A stretch of DNA of 50,741 nt. Source: an uncultured Bacteroidota bacterium. Its GTDB lineage: Bacteria > Bacteroidota > Bacteroidia > AKYH767-A > OLB10. The DNA lies in assembly GCA_900696575.1 (NCBI GenBank), contig CAADHD010000002.1, forward strand, positions 1 through 50,741. The letters run 5' to 3'. Both the position numbers and the translations under genes were made by a program. Below, piece after piece: positions 36,306 to 45,760 of the stretch (the first letter of the stretch is position 1; every line of letters begins with the position of its first letter). Below the pieces are notes generated by a model. That model searched no databases. It worked only from the letters and a program-made list of their open reading frames with translations, and was not told the DNA's origin.

Positions 36306-37667
36306 ATGAACATTACCAAAGAAGTTATTGCCGATAATAACGAACTGCTTCGCATTCAATTAAAGCCTGAAGATTACAACCCTGTTATCAATAAAGAAAT
36401 AAAAAAAACAGCTAAAACGGTTCAAATCCCCGGCTTCCGTCCCGGCCATGTACCTGAACAATTAGTCAGAAGCCGTTACGGTAAGGCTATTCTGGTTGAT
36501 GAAGTAAACCGCATGGTGATTGATGCTCTTTACAAGTATTTTGAAGATAACAAGATGGATGTAATCGGGCAACCCTTGCCGGTTCACTCCGAAAATGGAA
36601 AGAATAGTTTTGATAATCCCGGTGATTTTGAGTTTACCTTTGAAATCGGGTTAAAACCCAAATTTGAAATCCCATTGCCACCCAAAAAAGCTGTTGATTT
36701 CTTTGTGATTAAAGTAAACGAGAATGAGGTTGATAAGGAAATGGAAAGGCTTCGGGAAAGGTATGGAGAAGTTACCAATCCTGAAACGGCCGATGAGCAA
36801 TGCTACCTGCAGTTTGCCTTTACTTCTTCGGATGAGAATGGAAATGCAGAAGAGAATCCGGTTCAGTCAACAGCATGGATAAAAGCTGATGCCATAAAAG
36901 ATAATACCATCCGTAATAAAATTCTTGCCCTTAAAAAAGGAGAAAGTATTACCGTTAATCTGCTTCAAGCTGCCGGTTCTTTTGCAGAAGTATCAGCTCT
37001 TATCAATAAAAAAATGGAAGAAATAGAAAACCGCAGTCCGTTTTACCATGCCGAATTAAAAGTGATTGAGAAAACCAAACCGGCTGAATTAAACCAGGAG
37101 TTGTTCGATAAAATTTACGGCAAAGATGTGGTTACCAATGTGGAATCGCTTCGTGAAAAAATTTCGGAAGCCATAGCCCGCGAATACCGTTCGGAGTCGG
37201 AACATAAATTTCATCATGACATAAAAGATGTTTTGGTTGAGGAGTGCAATATCACCCTGCCCGATTCCTTTCTGAAAAAATGGATTGCCGGAAATTCTGA
37301 AAAACCTGTTTCGCCCGATGACATTGAAAAGCATTACCGCCATTATGCTTACGACATGAAGTGGATGCTTATCCGCAATGAATTGACAGCCACAAACAAT
37401 ATCACCGTAACAGAAGAAGAGCTGAAAAACTATGCGCGCCATTATGTAATGCGCATGTTCATGCAATACGGCCTTACCAGTTTCGATAATGTTAATCTTG
37501 AACCCATGGCTGATCGTTATTTGCAGGATGAGAAAAACCGGAATGATGCCGAAAACAACCTCATAGAAAGAAAAGTATTTGAACTGCTGGCTCAGAAAGT
37601 TAATAAAAATGAGAAGCAGGTAACGCTTGATGAATTCCTTGAAATAGTAAAAAATCATCATCACTGA
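36306..37667 (+). CDS. tig: Trigger factor
   Basis: Ribosome-bound chaperone that meets nascent chains. The 453-residue protein has the N-terminal ribosome-binding loop with the signature IPGFRPGHVPEQLV, a diverged peptidyl-prolyl isomerase-like middle domain (about 160-260) and a long helical C-terminal chaperone domain. Length is normal for the family. Followed by clpP and clpX, the usual tig-clpP-clpX order. It is preceded at 16 bases by tRNA-Leu and has no separate promoter box, so it probably shares the tRNA transcript. Confidence 0.93.
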   Translation: MNITKEVIADNNELLRIQLKPEDYNPVINKEIKKTAKTVQIPGFRPGHVPEQLVRSRYGKAILVDEVNRMVIDALYKYFEDNKMDVIGQPLPVHSENGKNSFDNPGDFEFTFEIGLKPKFEIPLPPKKAVDFFVIKVNENEVDKEMERLRERYGEVTNPETADEQCYLQFAFTSSDENGNAEENPVQSTAWIKADAIKDNTIRNKILALKKGESITVNLLQAAGSFAEVSALINKKMEEIENRSPFYHAELKVIEKTKPAELNQELFDKIYGKDVVTNVESLREKISEAIAREYRSESEHKFHHDIKDVLVEECNITLPDSFLKKWIAGNSEKPVSPDDIEKHYRHYAYDMKWMLIRNELTATNNITVTEEELKNYARHYVMRMFMQYGLTSFDNVNLEPMADRYLQDEKNRNDAENNLIERKVFELLAQKVNKNEKQVTLDEFLEIVKNHHH

Positions 37668-37729
37668 GAAATAACTCATTAACAACGGTCTGCTTAGAAG
37701 TCGGTTCCGTTCCTTTGGTTCAGCATGTT

Positions 37730-37737
37730 TATTTTTG
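37730..37737 (+). promoter_or_regulatory. Promoter -7 box for clpP-clpX
   Basis: TATTTTTG, exact match, 38 nt before the ATG at 37776. An upstream ATG at 37725 would precede it. Confidence 0.6.
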
Positions 37738-37775
37738 CTGATATTCGTCCGCACTTATCAGAAACGAAACAACTT

Positions 37776-38462
37776 ATGAATACAGAAAAAGACTTTTTGC
37801 GCTATGCCGTAAAAGACCGCGGCATCAGCAGCATGACACTTCACCGGGTGATGAGCGCAGTAAATGCCAACTACATTTCGCCTACCATTATTGAAGAGCG
37901 GCAATTGAATGTTGCCAGCATGGATGTGTTTTCACGCCTGATGATGGACCGCATAATTTTTCTCGGTGTCCCTATTAATGATTATGTAGCCAATGTCATT
38001 CAGGCGCAACTGCTCTACCTCGAATCGGCCGATGCCAAAAAGGATATTCAGATATACATCAACTCCCCCGGAGGCTCAGTGTATGCAGGCCTGGGTATTT
38101 ATGATACCATGCAGTATATCAATCCCGATGTTTCGACCATCTGCACGGGCATGGCTGCTTCTATGGCTGCTGTGCTGCTGTGTGCCGGTACTAAAGGAAA
38201 GCGAACCGGATTGCCTCATGCACGCGTGATGATCCATCAGCCAATGGGCGGAGCCGAAGGGCAGGCTTCCGATATTGAAATCACAGCCCGCGAAATCGTG
38301 AAACTTAAAAAAGAATTGTATGAAATCATTGCCAAGCATACAAGCAAGGATTACAATACTATTTACAAAGATTCAGACCGCGATTACTGGATGATAGCTC
38401 AGGAAGCCAAAGATTATGGCATGATTGACGAAGTGCTGGAACGTAACAAACCGGCACGTTAA
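37776..38462 (+). CDS. clpP: ATP-dependent Clp protease proteolytic subunit
   Basis: Barrel-forming serine protease core partnered by ClpX. In the 228-residue protein, Ser129 is the nucleophile (GMAASMAAVLL) and His154 the general base (VMIHQPMGG). The oxyanion loop INSPGGSVYAG is conserved. ATG 37776 is chosen because the ATG at 37725 lies upstream of the -7 box. Followed by clpX at 16 bases. Confidence 0.96.
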   Translation: MNTEKDFLRYAVKDRGISSMTLHRVMSAVNANYISPTIIEERQLNVASMDVFSRLMMDRIIFLGVPINDYVANVIQAQLLYLESADAKKDIQIYINSPGGSVYAGLGIYDTMQYINPDVSTICTGMAASMAAVLLCAGTKGKRTGLPHARVMIHQPMGGAEGQASDIEITAREIVKLKKELYEIIAKHTSKDYNTIYKDSDRDYWMIAQEAKDYGMIDEVLERNKPAR

Positions 38463-38478
38463 TCGTTTTACATAAACC

Positions 38479-39711
38479 ATGAAAACCAAAAACGAAATAC
38501 GCTGCTCCTTTTGCGGAAAAGATAAAAGCGCCACGCAGGTGCTGGTAGCCGGTATTAATGCCCACATCTGCGATGCCTGCATCCGTCAGGCACAATCCAT
38601 AGTGGATGAAGAGCTTTCCGATCAGTTCAGAAAGTCGTTGTCAAAAAACCTCAGCCTTCTTCGTCCGCCCGAAATCAAAGCCTTTCTTGATCAGTATGTA
38701 ATAGGACAGGATGATGCCAAAAAAGTAATGTCGGTCGCTGTGTATAATCATTACAAGCGGTTAGTGCATCAAACCAAAAATGATGAAGAAATTGAAATTG
38801 AAAAATCAAACATCATTATGGTTGGCCAGACAGGAACCGGCAAAACATTATTGGCCAGAACCATTGCTAAAATGCTGAATGTTCCCTTCTGCATTGCCGA
38901 TGCCACGGTACTTACCGAAGCCGGTTATGTGGGCGAGGATGTGGAAAGTGTTCTCACCCGTTTATTGCAGGCAGCCAATTACGATGTAGCGGCTGCAGAG
39001 CGCGGTATTGTGTATATTGATGAGATTGATAAAATTGCCCGTAAAGGAGATAATCCTTCCATTACCCGCGATGTATCGGGCGAAGGCGTACAACAAGGGC
39101 TTCTTAAAATGCTGGAGAATACCATTGTGAATGTACCTCCGCAAGGCGGAAGAAAACATCCGGAGCAGAAGATGATTGCCGTTAATACGCAGAACATCCT
39201 GTTCATCTGCGGTGGAGCTTTTGATGGTATTGAAAAAATAATTGCCCGCAGAGTGCAGAAACAAACCATAGGGTATTCGGCCAAGTCGGATAATATTGAC
39301 AAGGAAAACCTGATGCAATACATAGCACCTGCCGATTTAAAATCGTTTGGTTTGATTCCTGAATTAATCGGAAGGTTGCCTGTTATTACCCATCTTGACC
39401 CGCTGGACCGTGATGCCCTTCGCAGAATTTTAACTGAACCTAAGAACGCACTGGTACTCCAGTATCAGAAACTGTTTGAAATGGAAGGCATCAAACTTAC
39501 TTTCGAACCGGCTGTGCTCGATTTTATTGTTGACAAAGCCATTGAATTTAAACTGGGCGCACGCGGCCTACGCTCCATCTGCGAAGCCATCATGCTTGAT
39601 CTGATGTACTCCATCCCGGCCGATAAAAAGCATAAACAGATAGAAGTTACCTTGGAGTATGCTACCGGTCAGCTTGATAAATCTAAAGTTAACAGACTGA
39701 GGGTAGCTTAA
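38479..39711 (+). CDS. clpX: ATP-dependent Clp protease ATP-binding subunit ClpX
   Basis: AAA+ unfoldase that feeds substrates to ClpP. The 410-residue protein has the N-terminal C4 zinc domain ([12 protein letters not shown] and CDACI), Walker A GQTGTGKT, Walker [12 protein letters not shown], an arginine/sensor stretch DVSGEGVQQ and the C-terminal small AAA+ domain ending in [15 protein letters not shown]. Ends 2 bases before folA, which is convergent, with no hairpin between them. Confidence 0.97.
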   Translation: MKTKNEIRCSFCGKDKSATQVLVAGINAHICDACIRQAQSIVDEELSDQFRKSLSKNLSLLRPPEIKAFLDQYVIGQDDAKKVMSVAVYNHYKRLVHQTKNDEEIEIEKSNIIMVGQTGTGKTLLARTIAKMLNVPFCIADATVLTEAGYVGEDVESVLTRLLQAANYDVAAAERGIVYIDEIDKIARKGDNPSITRDVSGEGVQQGLLKMLENTIVNVPPQGGRKHPEQKMIAVNTQNILFICGGAFDGIEKIIARRVQKQTIGYSAKSDNIDKENLMQYIAPADLKSFGLIPELIGRLPVITHLDPLDRDALRRILTEPKNALVLQYQKLFEMEGIKLTFEPAVLDFIVDKAIEFKLGARGLRSICEAIMLDLMYSIPADKKHKQIEVTLEYATGQLDKSKVNRLRVA

Positions 39712-39713
39712 TT

Positions 39714-40196
39714 TCACTTTACACGCACATAATCCACAAACGCATACCGGTAAGGATTTTTTTCATCAGGATTGTGCATTTCGGTCTTTTCAATTTTCCA
39801 TTCGCGTTCATCAATCTCCGGAAAAAAAGCATCGCCTTCAAACGAATGATAAATGCGGGTGAGGAAAATTCTGTCAGCTAACCTCAGGCTTTGCGCATAA
39901 ATCTCAGCTCCGCCAATTATAAAAACATCATGGCCTGCAAATTTTTTCAGCGCTTCTTCCAGTGAACCGACAGTGATAACTCCGGCTGCCCTGAAACCGG
40001 AATTTCTTGTAATCACCACATTCTCTCTGCCGGGTAACGGCCTGCCGATAGACTCAAACGTTTTCCTTCCCATGATGACCGGATGCCCCATAGTAAGCAC
40101 TTTAAACCGTTTTAAATCGGCCGAAAGATGCCATAGCAGTTTATTGCTGCCACCTATAAGATTGTTGTCGGCAACGGCAACGATGATGGAAATCAT
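39714..40196 (-). CDS. folA: Dihydrofolate reductase
   Basis: Reduces dihydrofolate to tetrahydrofolate with NADPH. The 160-residue protein has the DHFR pattern: IIVAVADNNLIGGSNKLLWH, with the DLKRFKVLTMGHPVIMGRKT segment, FESIGRPLPGRENVVITR, and VFIIGGAEIYAQSL. Convergent with clpX. The start ATG is 4 nt after a TTCG-variant box. thyA, also in the window, produces the dihydrofolate it consumes. Confidence 0.95.
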   Translation of the reverse strand: MISIIVAVADNNLIGGSNKLLWHLSADLKRFKVLTMGHPVIMGRKTFESIGRPLPGRENVVITRNSGFRAAGVITVGSLEEALKKFAGHDVFIIGGAEIYAQSLRLADRIFLTRIYHSFEGDAFFPEIDEREWKIEKTEMHNPDEKNPYRYAFVDYVRVK

Positions 40197-40200
40197 GGGG

Positions 40201-40208
40201 CGAACGTA
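40201..40208 (-). promoter_or_regulatory. Putative -7 box for folA
   Basis: TACGTTCG on the minus strand, TTCG variant, then CCCC and the ATG. Confidence 0.5.
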
Positions 40209-40265
40209 ATGAAGTTTCGTTTGAAAACTTTACCTGTTCATCACACAATTTAAACCATATCCCAT

Positions 40266-40273
40266 TATTTTTG
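40266..40273 (+). promoter_or_regulatory. Promoter -7 box for the small lipoprotein gene
   Basis: TATTTTTG, exact match, 21 nt before ATG 40295. Divergent from the folA box. A possible TTG start at 40271 lies within it. Confidence 0.6.
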
Positions 40274-40294
40274 TTCACAGTTAAAATCTATTCC

Positions 40295-40690
40295 ATGAAC
40301 CGCATTTTACTGATTGCCGCCTCCATTTTGATATTCACCTCCTGTAAAAAGGAAAAGCCCGGTTTGGGAGGCAATGTTTCAATTATTCTTAAACCCCAGC
40401 ATCACGGCAAACCAATTTACAATCAAACCGACTACCGCGATTCGGTGTTCATTAAGTTCGGACAGGCTGAATTTCCGGGCGATAATGCTTCGCTATATGA
40501 TTACATCAAAGCCGGTGTACCGGGCGATGATTTTGTGAGAGTTGATGGATTAAAGAAAGGCCAGTATTACATATTCATGGCCGGATTTGATACCTCTATT
40601 TTTCAGCGCGCAGCAGGCGGCATTCCTTACAAAATCACACAGGATGCCGGTGAAATACAGTTGGTTGTTCCGATTACCGAAGTTCACTGA
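40295..40690 (+). CDS. Small lipoprotein, function unknown
   Basis: A 131-residue protein with a lipoprotein signal peptide (MNRILLIAASILIFTSCKKE; lipobox FTSC). The mature part looks like a small beta-sandwich (GGNVSIILKPQHHGKPIYN, DSVFIKFGQAEFPG, VDGLKKGQYYIFMAGFD). I do not recognise a named family. The first ATG after the -7 box gives the lipobox. 214 bases of apparently empty sequence follow before the next gene. Confidence 0.75.
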   Translation: MNRILLIAASILIFTSCKKEKPGLGGNVSIILKPQHHGKPIYNQTDYRDSVFIKFGQAEFPGDNASLYDYIKAGVPGDDFVRVDGLKKGQYYIFMAGFDTSIFQRAAGGIPYKITQDAGEIQLVVPITEVH

Positions 40691-40904
40691 AGTGCCTGAA
40701 TAAAAGTAAACCTGATTTTATCTGCCATCGCGTACCCGTTACCCTGAAGGATTCCGGCAGTCAATGCTGTCTGTGGCGGATTTGAGATGAGCATAAATAA
40801 CCATTCATGGAAATGTAGATTGATCAAGATAGTATATGCTGAAAAAATAGAAGTGAGAAGGCACCCTTCATGGATACGTAGTCGCTTGGGATGAAAAGAA
40901 TAAA

Positions 40905-41933
40905 TTATTTCAGGCTGATTACTTCCTTTATTTTTTCCATCACCTCATGCACTTCAATCAGGTTTATGCAGGGATGATCGGGTTGCACACAATGTACCTG
41001 ATCGCAGGGATTGCATTTTAACTGATGATGAATGTAGGTTGCTTTTTTTCCAAATGGAGAGAAGGTGTGCGGTTCGCCAGGCCCGAATAACCCTACTACC
41101 GGAATTTTCATGGCAGCAGCAATGTGCATAGGCCCGCTTTCATTGCCCACAAAACAATCTGCTTTTGAAGCCAGCGCTGCAAAATCGGTAAGTGAATAAC
41201 CGGTAAACGAAAATGTTTTAAACGGAATGAGCGATTGCAGCTTTTCTATCTCGGGCAATTCTTCACTAGTTCCGGCAATCACCGTATCCCAACCGTATTT
41301 TTCTTTGAGCAAAGAGGCAAGCATGGAAAATTTTTTTGACGGCCATTGCCTTAATTTTTTGCGCGCCCCCGTATGAAGCAAAACGAAATCGGAAATGCTG
41401 TTTGACAACAAATACTCATCAGCCTTCCTGTAGTTCTCTTCGTTCAGGTAAAGATTCAATTCAGGTTCCTGCGGAATTTGACCAATGACAGGCATTATGA
41501 TTTGAAGATTGGCGAGCACTTCATGCGGATGCTGCGGCAACGCAAATTTATTTTTGAAACGTACGGTTCCGCGGTCGAGCCGGTAATACGGACCATGCTT
41601 AAGTGCATAGCCGATGGTCTCAAAATTTCCGCGCAGGTCAACTATCAAATCGTATTTTCTTTTCAGCTCGCTTTTCGAAACGGCAATATGACTTATGGCA
41701 GGATGGTTTTCGATTAACGGTTTGGTTAGCGGATAGCACCATACCGAAATTTGTGATTCCGGAAATTTTTTCATCAACGCATCAAAAACAGGGAGCGCAG
41801 TTATCATGTCGCCTATTTCGTCATGCCTGATGACAAGGATGTTTCTGAAGTTTTTTCCTGAAGGATTTTTAAAACGGTTAATCAGCAGGGAGGCAAGCCA
41901 TGAAAAAAAATAAATGACTTTCCAGCGGTACAT
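40905..41933 (-). CDS. Glycosyltransferase family 9 (heptosyltransferase-like)
   Basis: A 342-residue protein of the LPS heptosyltransferase family. Motifs: NILVIRHDEIGDMITALPVF at the N-terminal donor/acceptor domain, LLHTGARKKLRQWP after it, and VGNESGPMHIAAAMKIPVVG, then LFGPGEPHTFSPFG. The C-terminal CNPCDQVHC...PCI cysteines are common in this family. Likely adds a sugar to LPS core or another envelope glycan at the inner membrane. No LPS cluster surrounds it. The ATG is 4 nt after its -7 box. Confidence 0.88.
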   Translation of the reverse strand: MYRWKVIYFFSWLASLLINRFKNPSGKNFRNILVIRHDEIGDMITALPVFDALMKKFPESQISVWCYPLTKPLIENHPAISHIAVSKSELKRKYDLIVDLRGNFETIGYALKHGPYYRLDRGTVRFKNKFALPQHPHEVLANLQIIMPVIGQIPQEPELNLYLNEENYRKADEYLLSNSISDFVLLHTGARKKLRQWPSKKFSMLASLLKEKYGWDTVIAGTSEELPEIEKLQSLIPFKTFSFTGYSLTDFAALASKADCFVGNESGPMHIAAAMKIPVVGLFGPGEPHTFSPFGKKATYIHHQLKCNPCDQVHCVQPDHPCINLIEVHEVMEKIKEVISLK

Positions 41934-41937
41934 TGGG

Positions 41938-41945
41938 CAAAGCTA
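41938..41945 (-). promoter_or_regulatory. Promoter -7 box for the GT9 gene
   Basis: TAGCTTTG on the minus strand, exact match, then CCCA and the ATG. Confidence 0.62.
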
Positions 41946-42022
41946 AACATAGCCCATAAAGCAGGGGGAAGTCCATCCGGTAAGAATTTGCATGGTTAGC
42001 CCTCTGAGTTCAAAAAATCGTG

Positions 42023-42030
42023 TAGGTTTA
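42023..42030 (+). promoter_or_regulatory. Putative -7 box for the DUF2807 gene
   Basis: TAGGTTTA, one mismatch at the last base, 17 nt before ATG 42048. Confidence 0.4.
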
Positions 42031-42047
42031 CCCGAAAATTTTCTGAC

Positions 42048-42755
42048 ATGAAACGAATCCTGTTTTTACTGCCCGCTTTCTTAATCCTGATTTTAATGAA
42101 TGGCTGTTTCTTCTGCGAAGAAGGCAGCGGCCCATTTCAGACCGAACAGCGTAAGCATAATGAGTTCAGAAGTATTGATGTAAGCCTTAATGCCGATGTA
42201 ACCATTCGCAGCGGAAAAGACTATTCAATATCAGTTTCTGCTGAAGAAAACCTGCTGGAACGAATCCGATCGAGGGTAAGAGGAAAAAAATTGGTGATTG
42301 AATCAAAAGGATGCCTGAAACCGAATAAGGATATTAAAATTGAAATTGTTGTTCCTGAACTGGAAGAAATTCAGCTCAGTGGTTCAGGTAATGTTTTCAT
42401 TCCCGATACCATGCATTTTAAAAACCTGCTTTTAAAGGTGAACGGCTCCGGTGATATGGATGTAAAACTGACGGCTGCATCGCTCACCAGTTCCATTAAT
42501 GGTTCAGGTAATATCATTTTGCAGGGCTCAGCCAACAGTCATGATATTAAAATTAACGGCTCCGGTGATGTAGATGCCCGTGAAATGCCCTGCAACCAGT
42601 CAACCGTAAGAGTAAATGGCAGTGGCAATGTAAAAGTGTATGTAATACGGCAAATGAATGTGCATGTAAACGGAAGCGGCAGCGTTTATTACAAGGGCAA
42701 GCCAAAACTCAGCACACGCATAAATGGTTCAGGAAAGGTGGTGGATGAGAACTGA
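42048..42755 (+). CDS. DUF2807 (head GIN domain) lipoprotein
   Basis: A 235-residue lipoprotein: signal peptide and lipobox LMNGC at about residues 16-20, then the FRSIDVSLNADVTIRSG opening of the head GIN/DUF2807 domain. It has seven (S/N)GSG turns (LSGSGNV, VNGSGDM, INGSGNI, INGSGDV, VNGSGNV, VNGSGSV, INGSGKV), spaced about 17-23 residues, as in a right-handed beta-helix. These proteins are thought to be adhesins or surface-associated; the role is unknown. Its stop overlaps the mutY start by one base. Confidence 0.87.
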   Translation: MKRILFLLPAFLILILMNGCFFCEEGSGPFQTEQRKHNEFRSIDVSLNADVTIRSGKDYSISVSAEENLLERIRSRVRGKKLVIESKGCLKPNKDIKIEIVVPELEEIQLSGSGNVFIPDTMHFKNLLLKVNGSGDMDVKLTAASLTSSINGSGNIILQGSANSHDIKINGSGDVDAREMPCNQSTVRVNGSGNVKVYVIRQMNVHVNGSGSVYYKGKPKLSTRINGSGKVVDEN

Positions 42756-43825
42756 TGCCCCTTTTGATTTCAGAAAAATTAGTTACCTGGTATCTGCAGG
42801 CACACCGTAATCTGCCCTGGCGTAAAACAAAAGACCCATATAAAATCTGGATTTCGGAAGTAATCCTTCAGCAAACGCGCGTTGAACAGGGTTTGCCATA
42901 CTACCATTCATTCATTAAAAAATATCCGAACGTAAAATCGCTTGCTACCGCACCACTGCAGAAAGTATTGAAACAATGGCAGGGACTGGGATATTATTCA
43001 AGAGCGCGAAACCTGCATCAGGCTGCCAAACAGATTGTAGAAGAGAATAAAGGAAAATTTCCCACAGAGTTTGATGACTTGCTTAAACTGAAAGGTATCG
43101 GGCAATACACGGCTGCGGCCATAGCTTCCTTTGCCTTTGATAAACCTCAGGCTGTGGTTGACGGCAATGTAATGCGTGTATTGTCGCGTTTGTTTGCTGT
43201 TTCATTACCGGTTAATTCAACAGCCGGAATAAATTTTTTCAGGAAGAAAGCGGATGCTGTTCTTGATATGACCAAACCTTCGCTTCACAATCAGGCCATG
43301 ATGGAACTCGGGGCACTTATCTGCAAACCGGTAAATCCTCTTTGTGTTGAATGCGTGTTGAACAAAGACTGCAAAGCATTTCAGACAGGTAAAGTTAGCC
43401 GCTTTCCGGTGAAAGAAAAAAAATCACCGCCTGAAGTCATCAGCCTGCATTTTCTCATCATAACCAAAAGCGATGAACTGATGATTTATCAGCGAAACGG
43501 AAAAGGAATATGGAAAGGGCTTTTTGAATTTCCATCGCTTGAAAAAAAGGGGAAAGTAAAATGGAAGGCGGCAGAAGCCAGGTCAAAACTGCTGGAAATC
43601 GGAATTTCCAAATTCAGCATTAAAACAAATCATGATGAAATTAACCATCTGCTCTCGCACCGTACAATCTGGGCTTCCTTTTCTTTCGTTAATGCTTCAC
43701 AAGTAAATTTGAAGAAAGCAGAATCAGCAGGATATAAACTGATCAGAAAAAAAGATTTGAAAAAATATCCCATACACAGGTTGATGGAAAAAATAGTCAG
43801 CCTTGCAGGTATAGAAATTAATTAA
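42755..43825 (+). CDS. mutY: A/G-specific adenine glycosylase
   Basis: Removes adenine paired with 8-oxoguanine. The 356-residue protein has the HhH-GPD fold: catalytic Glu35 in [10 protein letters not shown], the [10 protein letters not shown] helix-hairpin-helix, catalytic Asp136 in [10 protein letters not shown], the [4Fe-4S] cluster cysteines in [18 protein letters not shown], and a C-terminal NUDIX-like domain for 8-oxoG recognition ([20 protein letters not shown]). It is coupled to the DUF2807 gene by a one-base overlap. The stop overlaps the convergent thyA stop by 4 bases. Confidence 0.93.
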   Translation: MPLLISEKLVTWYLQAHRNLPWRKTKDPYKIWISEVILQQTRVEQGLPYYHSFIKKYPNVKSLATAPLQKVLKQWQGLGYYSRARNLHQAAKQIVEENKGKFPTEFDDLLKLKGIGQYTAAAIASFAFDKPQAVVDGNVMRVLSRLFAVSLPVNSTAGINFFRKKADAVLDMTKPSLHNQAMMELGALICKPVNPLCVECVLNKDCKAFQTGKVSRFPVKEKKSPPEVISLHFLIITKSDELMIYQRNGKGIWKGLFEFPSLEKKGKVKWKAAEARSKLLEIGISKFSIKTNHDEINHLLSHRTIWASFSFVNASQVNLKKAESAGYKLIRKKDLKKYPIHRLMEKIVSLAGIEIN

Positions 43826-44649
43826 ACGGCTACCGGAGCTTTAATAGCCGGATGGCATTGATAGTTTGTTAATTCAAAATCTTGGTACCTAAAACCGAAA
43901 ATATCTTTTGCCTCAGGGTTGAGTTTCATCACCGGAAGAGGGTAGGGGCTGCGGGTTAACTGCAACTGTGCCTGCTCAACATGATTGGAATAAATATGCA
44001 CATCGCCAAAAGTGTGAATGAATTCATACGGATGCAGATCGCAAACCTGAGCTACCATCATCAGAAGCAGGCTGTACGAAGCAATGTTAAACGGCACACC
44101 AAGAAACAAATCAGCGCTGCGCTGGTAAAGCTGGCAGGAGAGGTTTCCTTTTATTCTATTTTGTTTTTGTTCGTCAGATGGCGGAGTAACATAAAATTGA
44201 AACAATACATGGCAGGGCGGAAGTTTCATGCGGTCAATATCGGCCACATTCCATGCACTTACAATCAATCTCCGCGAATCGGGTTTAGTTTTAATCTGAT
44301 GAATCAGGTTGGAAATCTGGTCAATGGTTTTTCCGTTGCCTGCAGGCCATGAACGCCATTGATGGCCGTAAACCGGGCCGAGGTTTCCGTTTTCATCCGC
44401 CCATTCATCCCAAATGGAAACTCCGTTTTCTTTCAGGTAAGCAATGTTGGTATCGCCCTTCAGAAACCACAGCAATTCATGAATGATGGAACGAACATGC
44501 AGTTTTTTGGTTGTAACCAGCGGAAAACCATCATTCAGATTAAAGCGCATCTGATAACCAAATACAGAGTGCGTACCGGTTCCTGTGCGGTCGCTTTTAT
44601 CCGTTCCGTTATCAAGAACATGTTTAAGAAGGTCGAGATATGCTTTCAT
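43822..44649 (-). CDS. thyA: Thymidylate synthase
   Basis: Makes dTMP from dUMP using methylene-tetrahydrofolate. The 275-residue protein has [16 protein letters not shown] near the N-terminus, the catalytic Cys in [13 protein letters not shown], the [20 protein letters not shown] substrate-binding block and the C-terminal PAIKAPVAV tail. The start is ATG 44649; a reading frame to 44823 overlaps the ygiD-like gene and adds unrelated residues. It is 26 bases from the dioxygenase gene and may also have its own weak box. Confidence 0.95.
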   Translation of the reverse strand: MKAYLDLLKHVLDNGTDKSDRTGTGTHSVFGYQMRFNLNDGFPLVTTKKLHVRSIIHELLWFLKGDTNIAYLKENGVSIWDEWADENGNLGPVYGHQWRSWPAGNGKTIDQISNLIHQIKTKPDSRRLIVSAWNVADIDRMKLPPCHVLFQFYVTPPSDEQKQNRIKGNLSCQLYQRSADLFLGVPFNIASYSLLLMMVAQVCDLHPYEFIHTFGDVHIYSNHVEQAQLQLTRSPYPLPVMKLNPEAKDIFGFRYQDFELTNYQCHPAIKAPVAV

Positions 44650-44654
44650 AAGCG

Positions 44655-44662
44655 CAAAGTAA
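44655..44662 (-). promoter_or_regulatory. Weak -7 box for thyA
   Basis: TTACTTTG on the minus strand, one mismatch, 5 nt before the ATG. Confidence 0.35.
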
Positions 44663-44675
44663 ACGGCTGGAAGGT

Positions 44676-45554
44676 TTATCGGGCGGCAATTACTGAAGTC
44701 ATGGAAATACTGCCCATCGTAACACTGTCGTTGTAAAACCGGAATGAATCTTTGGTATCCGTCAATCCAAGGGTATAAATAAGCGGGTAATAATGATCGG
44801 GAGTGGGGATGGCCAGTTTCCATGATGGGCCGTTTATTTCATAATCAAACAGCGATTGGAAGTTACGCTGGTCTATCAGTTTCTTAAATGTGTGATTCAT
44901 TTCTGCAGCCCAGTCAAAAGCAAAGCCTTCCGGTTTATTCCAGGCAATCTTTCCCAGATTGTGCACCATGTTGCCGCTTCCTATAATCAGAATGTTTTTC
45001 TTTCGGAGCAATTTTAGTTCTATGGCCAGCGCAAAATGCCATGCAGCCGGTTTTGCATAATCAATGCTTAGTTGCAATACAGGAATGTTTGCATCAGGAT
45101 ACATGTGCCTGAGGATCGTCCAGCATCCATGGTCAAGACCCCAGTCGTGATCCAATCCAACCGAAGTTTTGGCAATGTTGTTTTTTATTTCTGCCGCAAG
45201 TTTCGGATTTCCGTATGCCGGATATTGAACTTTGAAGAGCTCATCAGGAAAGCCCCCGAAATCATGAATTGTTTTCGGTTTGTCCATTGCAGTTACATAG
45301 GTTCCGCTTGTTAACCAGTGAGCCGAAATACAAACAACAGCATCAGGCTGAGGAATTATTTTACTCCATTCCTTCCACGTACGGCTGTAAGCATTATCCT
45401 GAATGCCGTTCATGGGCGAACCATGGCCAACAAAAATCACAGGCATTATTTTATCATTAACAGGAAATGCTTCTGCGAATTTTTTCAGTGAGCCAAGGGT
45501 TTCCATTCCTGATATGATAATTCCGGCATTCCGTAAAAACTTCCTGCGGTTCAT
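44676..45554 (-). CDS. 4,5-DOPA-extradiol-dioxygenase-like (YgiD/LigB) protein with Tat-like leader
   Basis: A 292-residue protein of the LigB class III extradiol dioxygenase superfamily, YgiD type. Candidate metal ligands are His in [17 protein letters not shown] and LDHGCWTIL, with HYYPL near the C-terminus (TPDHYYPL). The N-terminus [16 protein letters not shown] has a twin-arginine-type RRKFL motif and hydrophobic stretch, suggesting export by the Tat pathway, unusual for a YgiD-type enzyme. The substrate is not known. ATG 45554 lies 4 nt after the -7 box; the ATG at 45569 does not. Confidence 0.84.
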   Translation of the reverse strand: MNRRKFLRNAGIIISGMETLGSLKKFAEAFPVNDKIMPVIFVGHGSPMNGIQDNAYSRTWKEWSKIIPQPDAVVCISAHWLTSGTYVTAMDKPKTIHDFGGFPDELFKVQYPAYGNPKLAAEIKNNIAKTSVGLDHDWGLDHGCWTILRHMYPDANIPVLQLSIDYAKPAAWHFALAIELKLLRKKNILIIGSGNMVHNLGKIAWNKPEGFAFDWAAEMNHTFKKLIDQRNFQSLFDYEINGPSWKLAIPTPDHYYPLIYTLGLTDTKDSFRFYNDSVTMGSISMTSVIAAR

Positions 45555-45558
45555 TTGG

Positions 45559-45566
45559 CAAAGATA
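45559..45566 (-). promoter_or_regulatory. Promoter -7 box for the YgiD-like gene
   Basis: TATCTTTG on the minus strand, exact match, then CCAA and the ATG. Confidence 0.62.
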
Positions 45567-45656
45567 CACGGCATGATGAAGCCCGGAAGCAGAGTAATTA
45601 AATTCAGGTTACTCATAAATCAGACAATTGCCCTTATTTCTGAAGTATTTGATATC

Positions 45657-45664
45657 TATCTTTG
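45657..45664 (+). promoter_or_regulatory. Unassigned -7-like box upstream of the phoB-like gene
   Basis: TATCTTTG on the plus strand, exact match, about 97 nt before the phoB-like ATG with no reading frame between. It could be a second promoter or a chance match. Confidence 0.35.
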
Positions 45665-45707
45665 CCTTTAAGAAGCTACCGGAATCAATAAGAATGCAGT
45701 AACCCGT

Positions 45708-45726
45708 GCTTAACAATTTCATAACA
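45708..45726 (+). promoter_or_regulatory. Pho-box-like element upstream of the phoB-like gene
   Basis: GCTTAACAATTTCATAACA holds two 7-mers, CTTAACA and CATAACA, spaced 4 bp apart (11-bp period), as in PhoB/PhoP sites. It ends 9 bp before the -7 box at 45736, over the -33 region, where a class II activator would sit. The first 12 bases recur exactly at 48683-48694. Confidence 0.45.
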
Positions 45727-45735
45727 TAGTGCCGG

Positions 45736-45743
45736 TAGTTTTG
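45736..45743 (+). promoter_or_regulatory. Promoter -7 box for the phoB-phoR-like operon
   Basis: TAGTTTTG, exact match, 17 nt before ATG 45761. Confidence 0.6.
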
Positions 45744-45760
45744 GCATCAACAAAATTTGA

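Noticed and set aside
37089-37754. Long minus-strand reading frame opposite tig
   Set aside because: It is antisense to a well-supported conserved gene, has odd composition and no family signature.
40691-40904. Gap of 214 bases after the small lipoprotein
   Set aside because: I find no reading frame, tRNA or hairpin of note.
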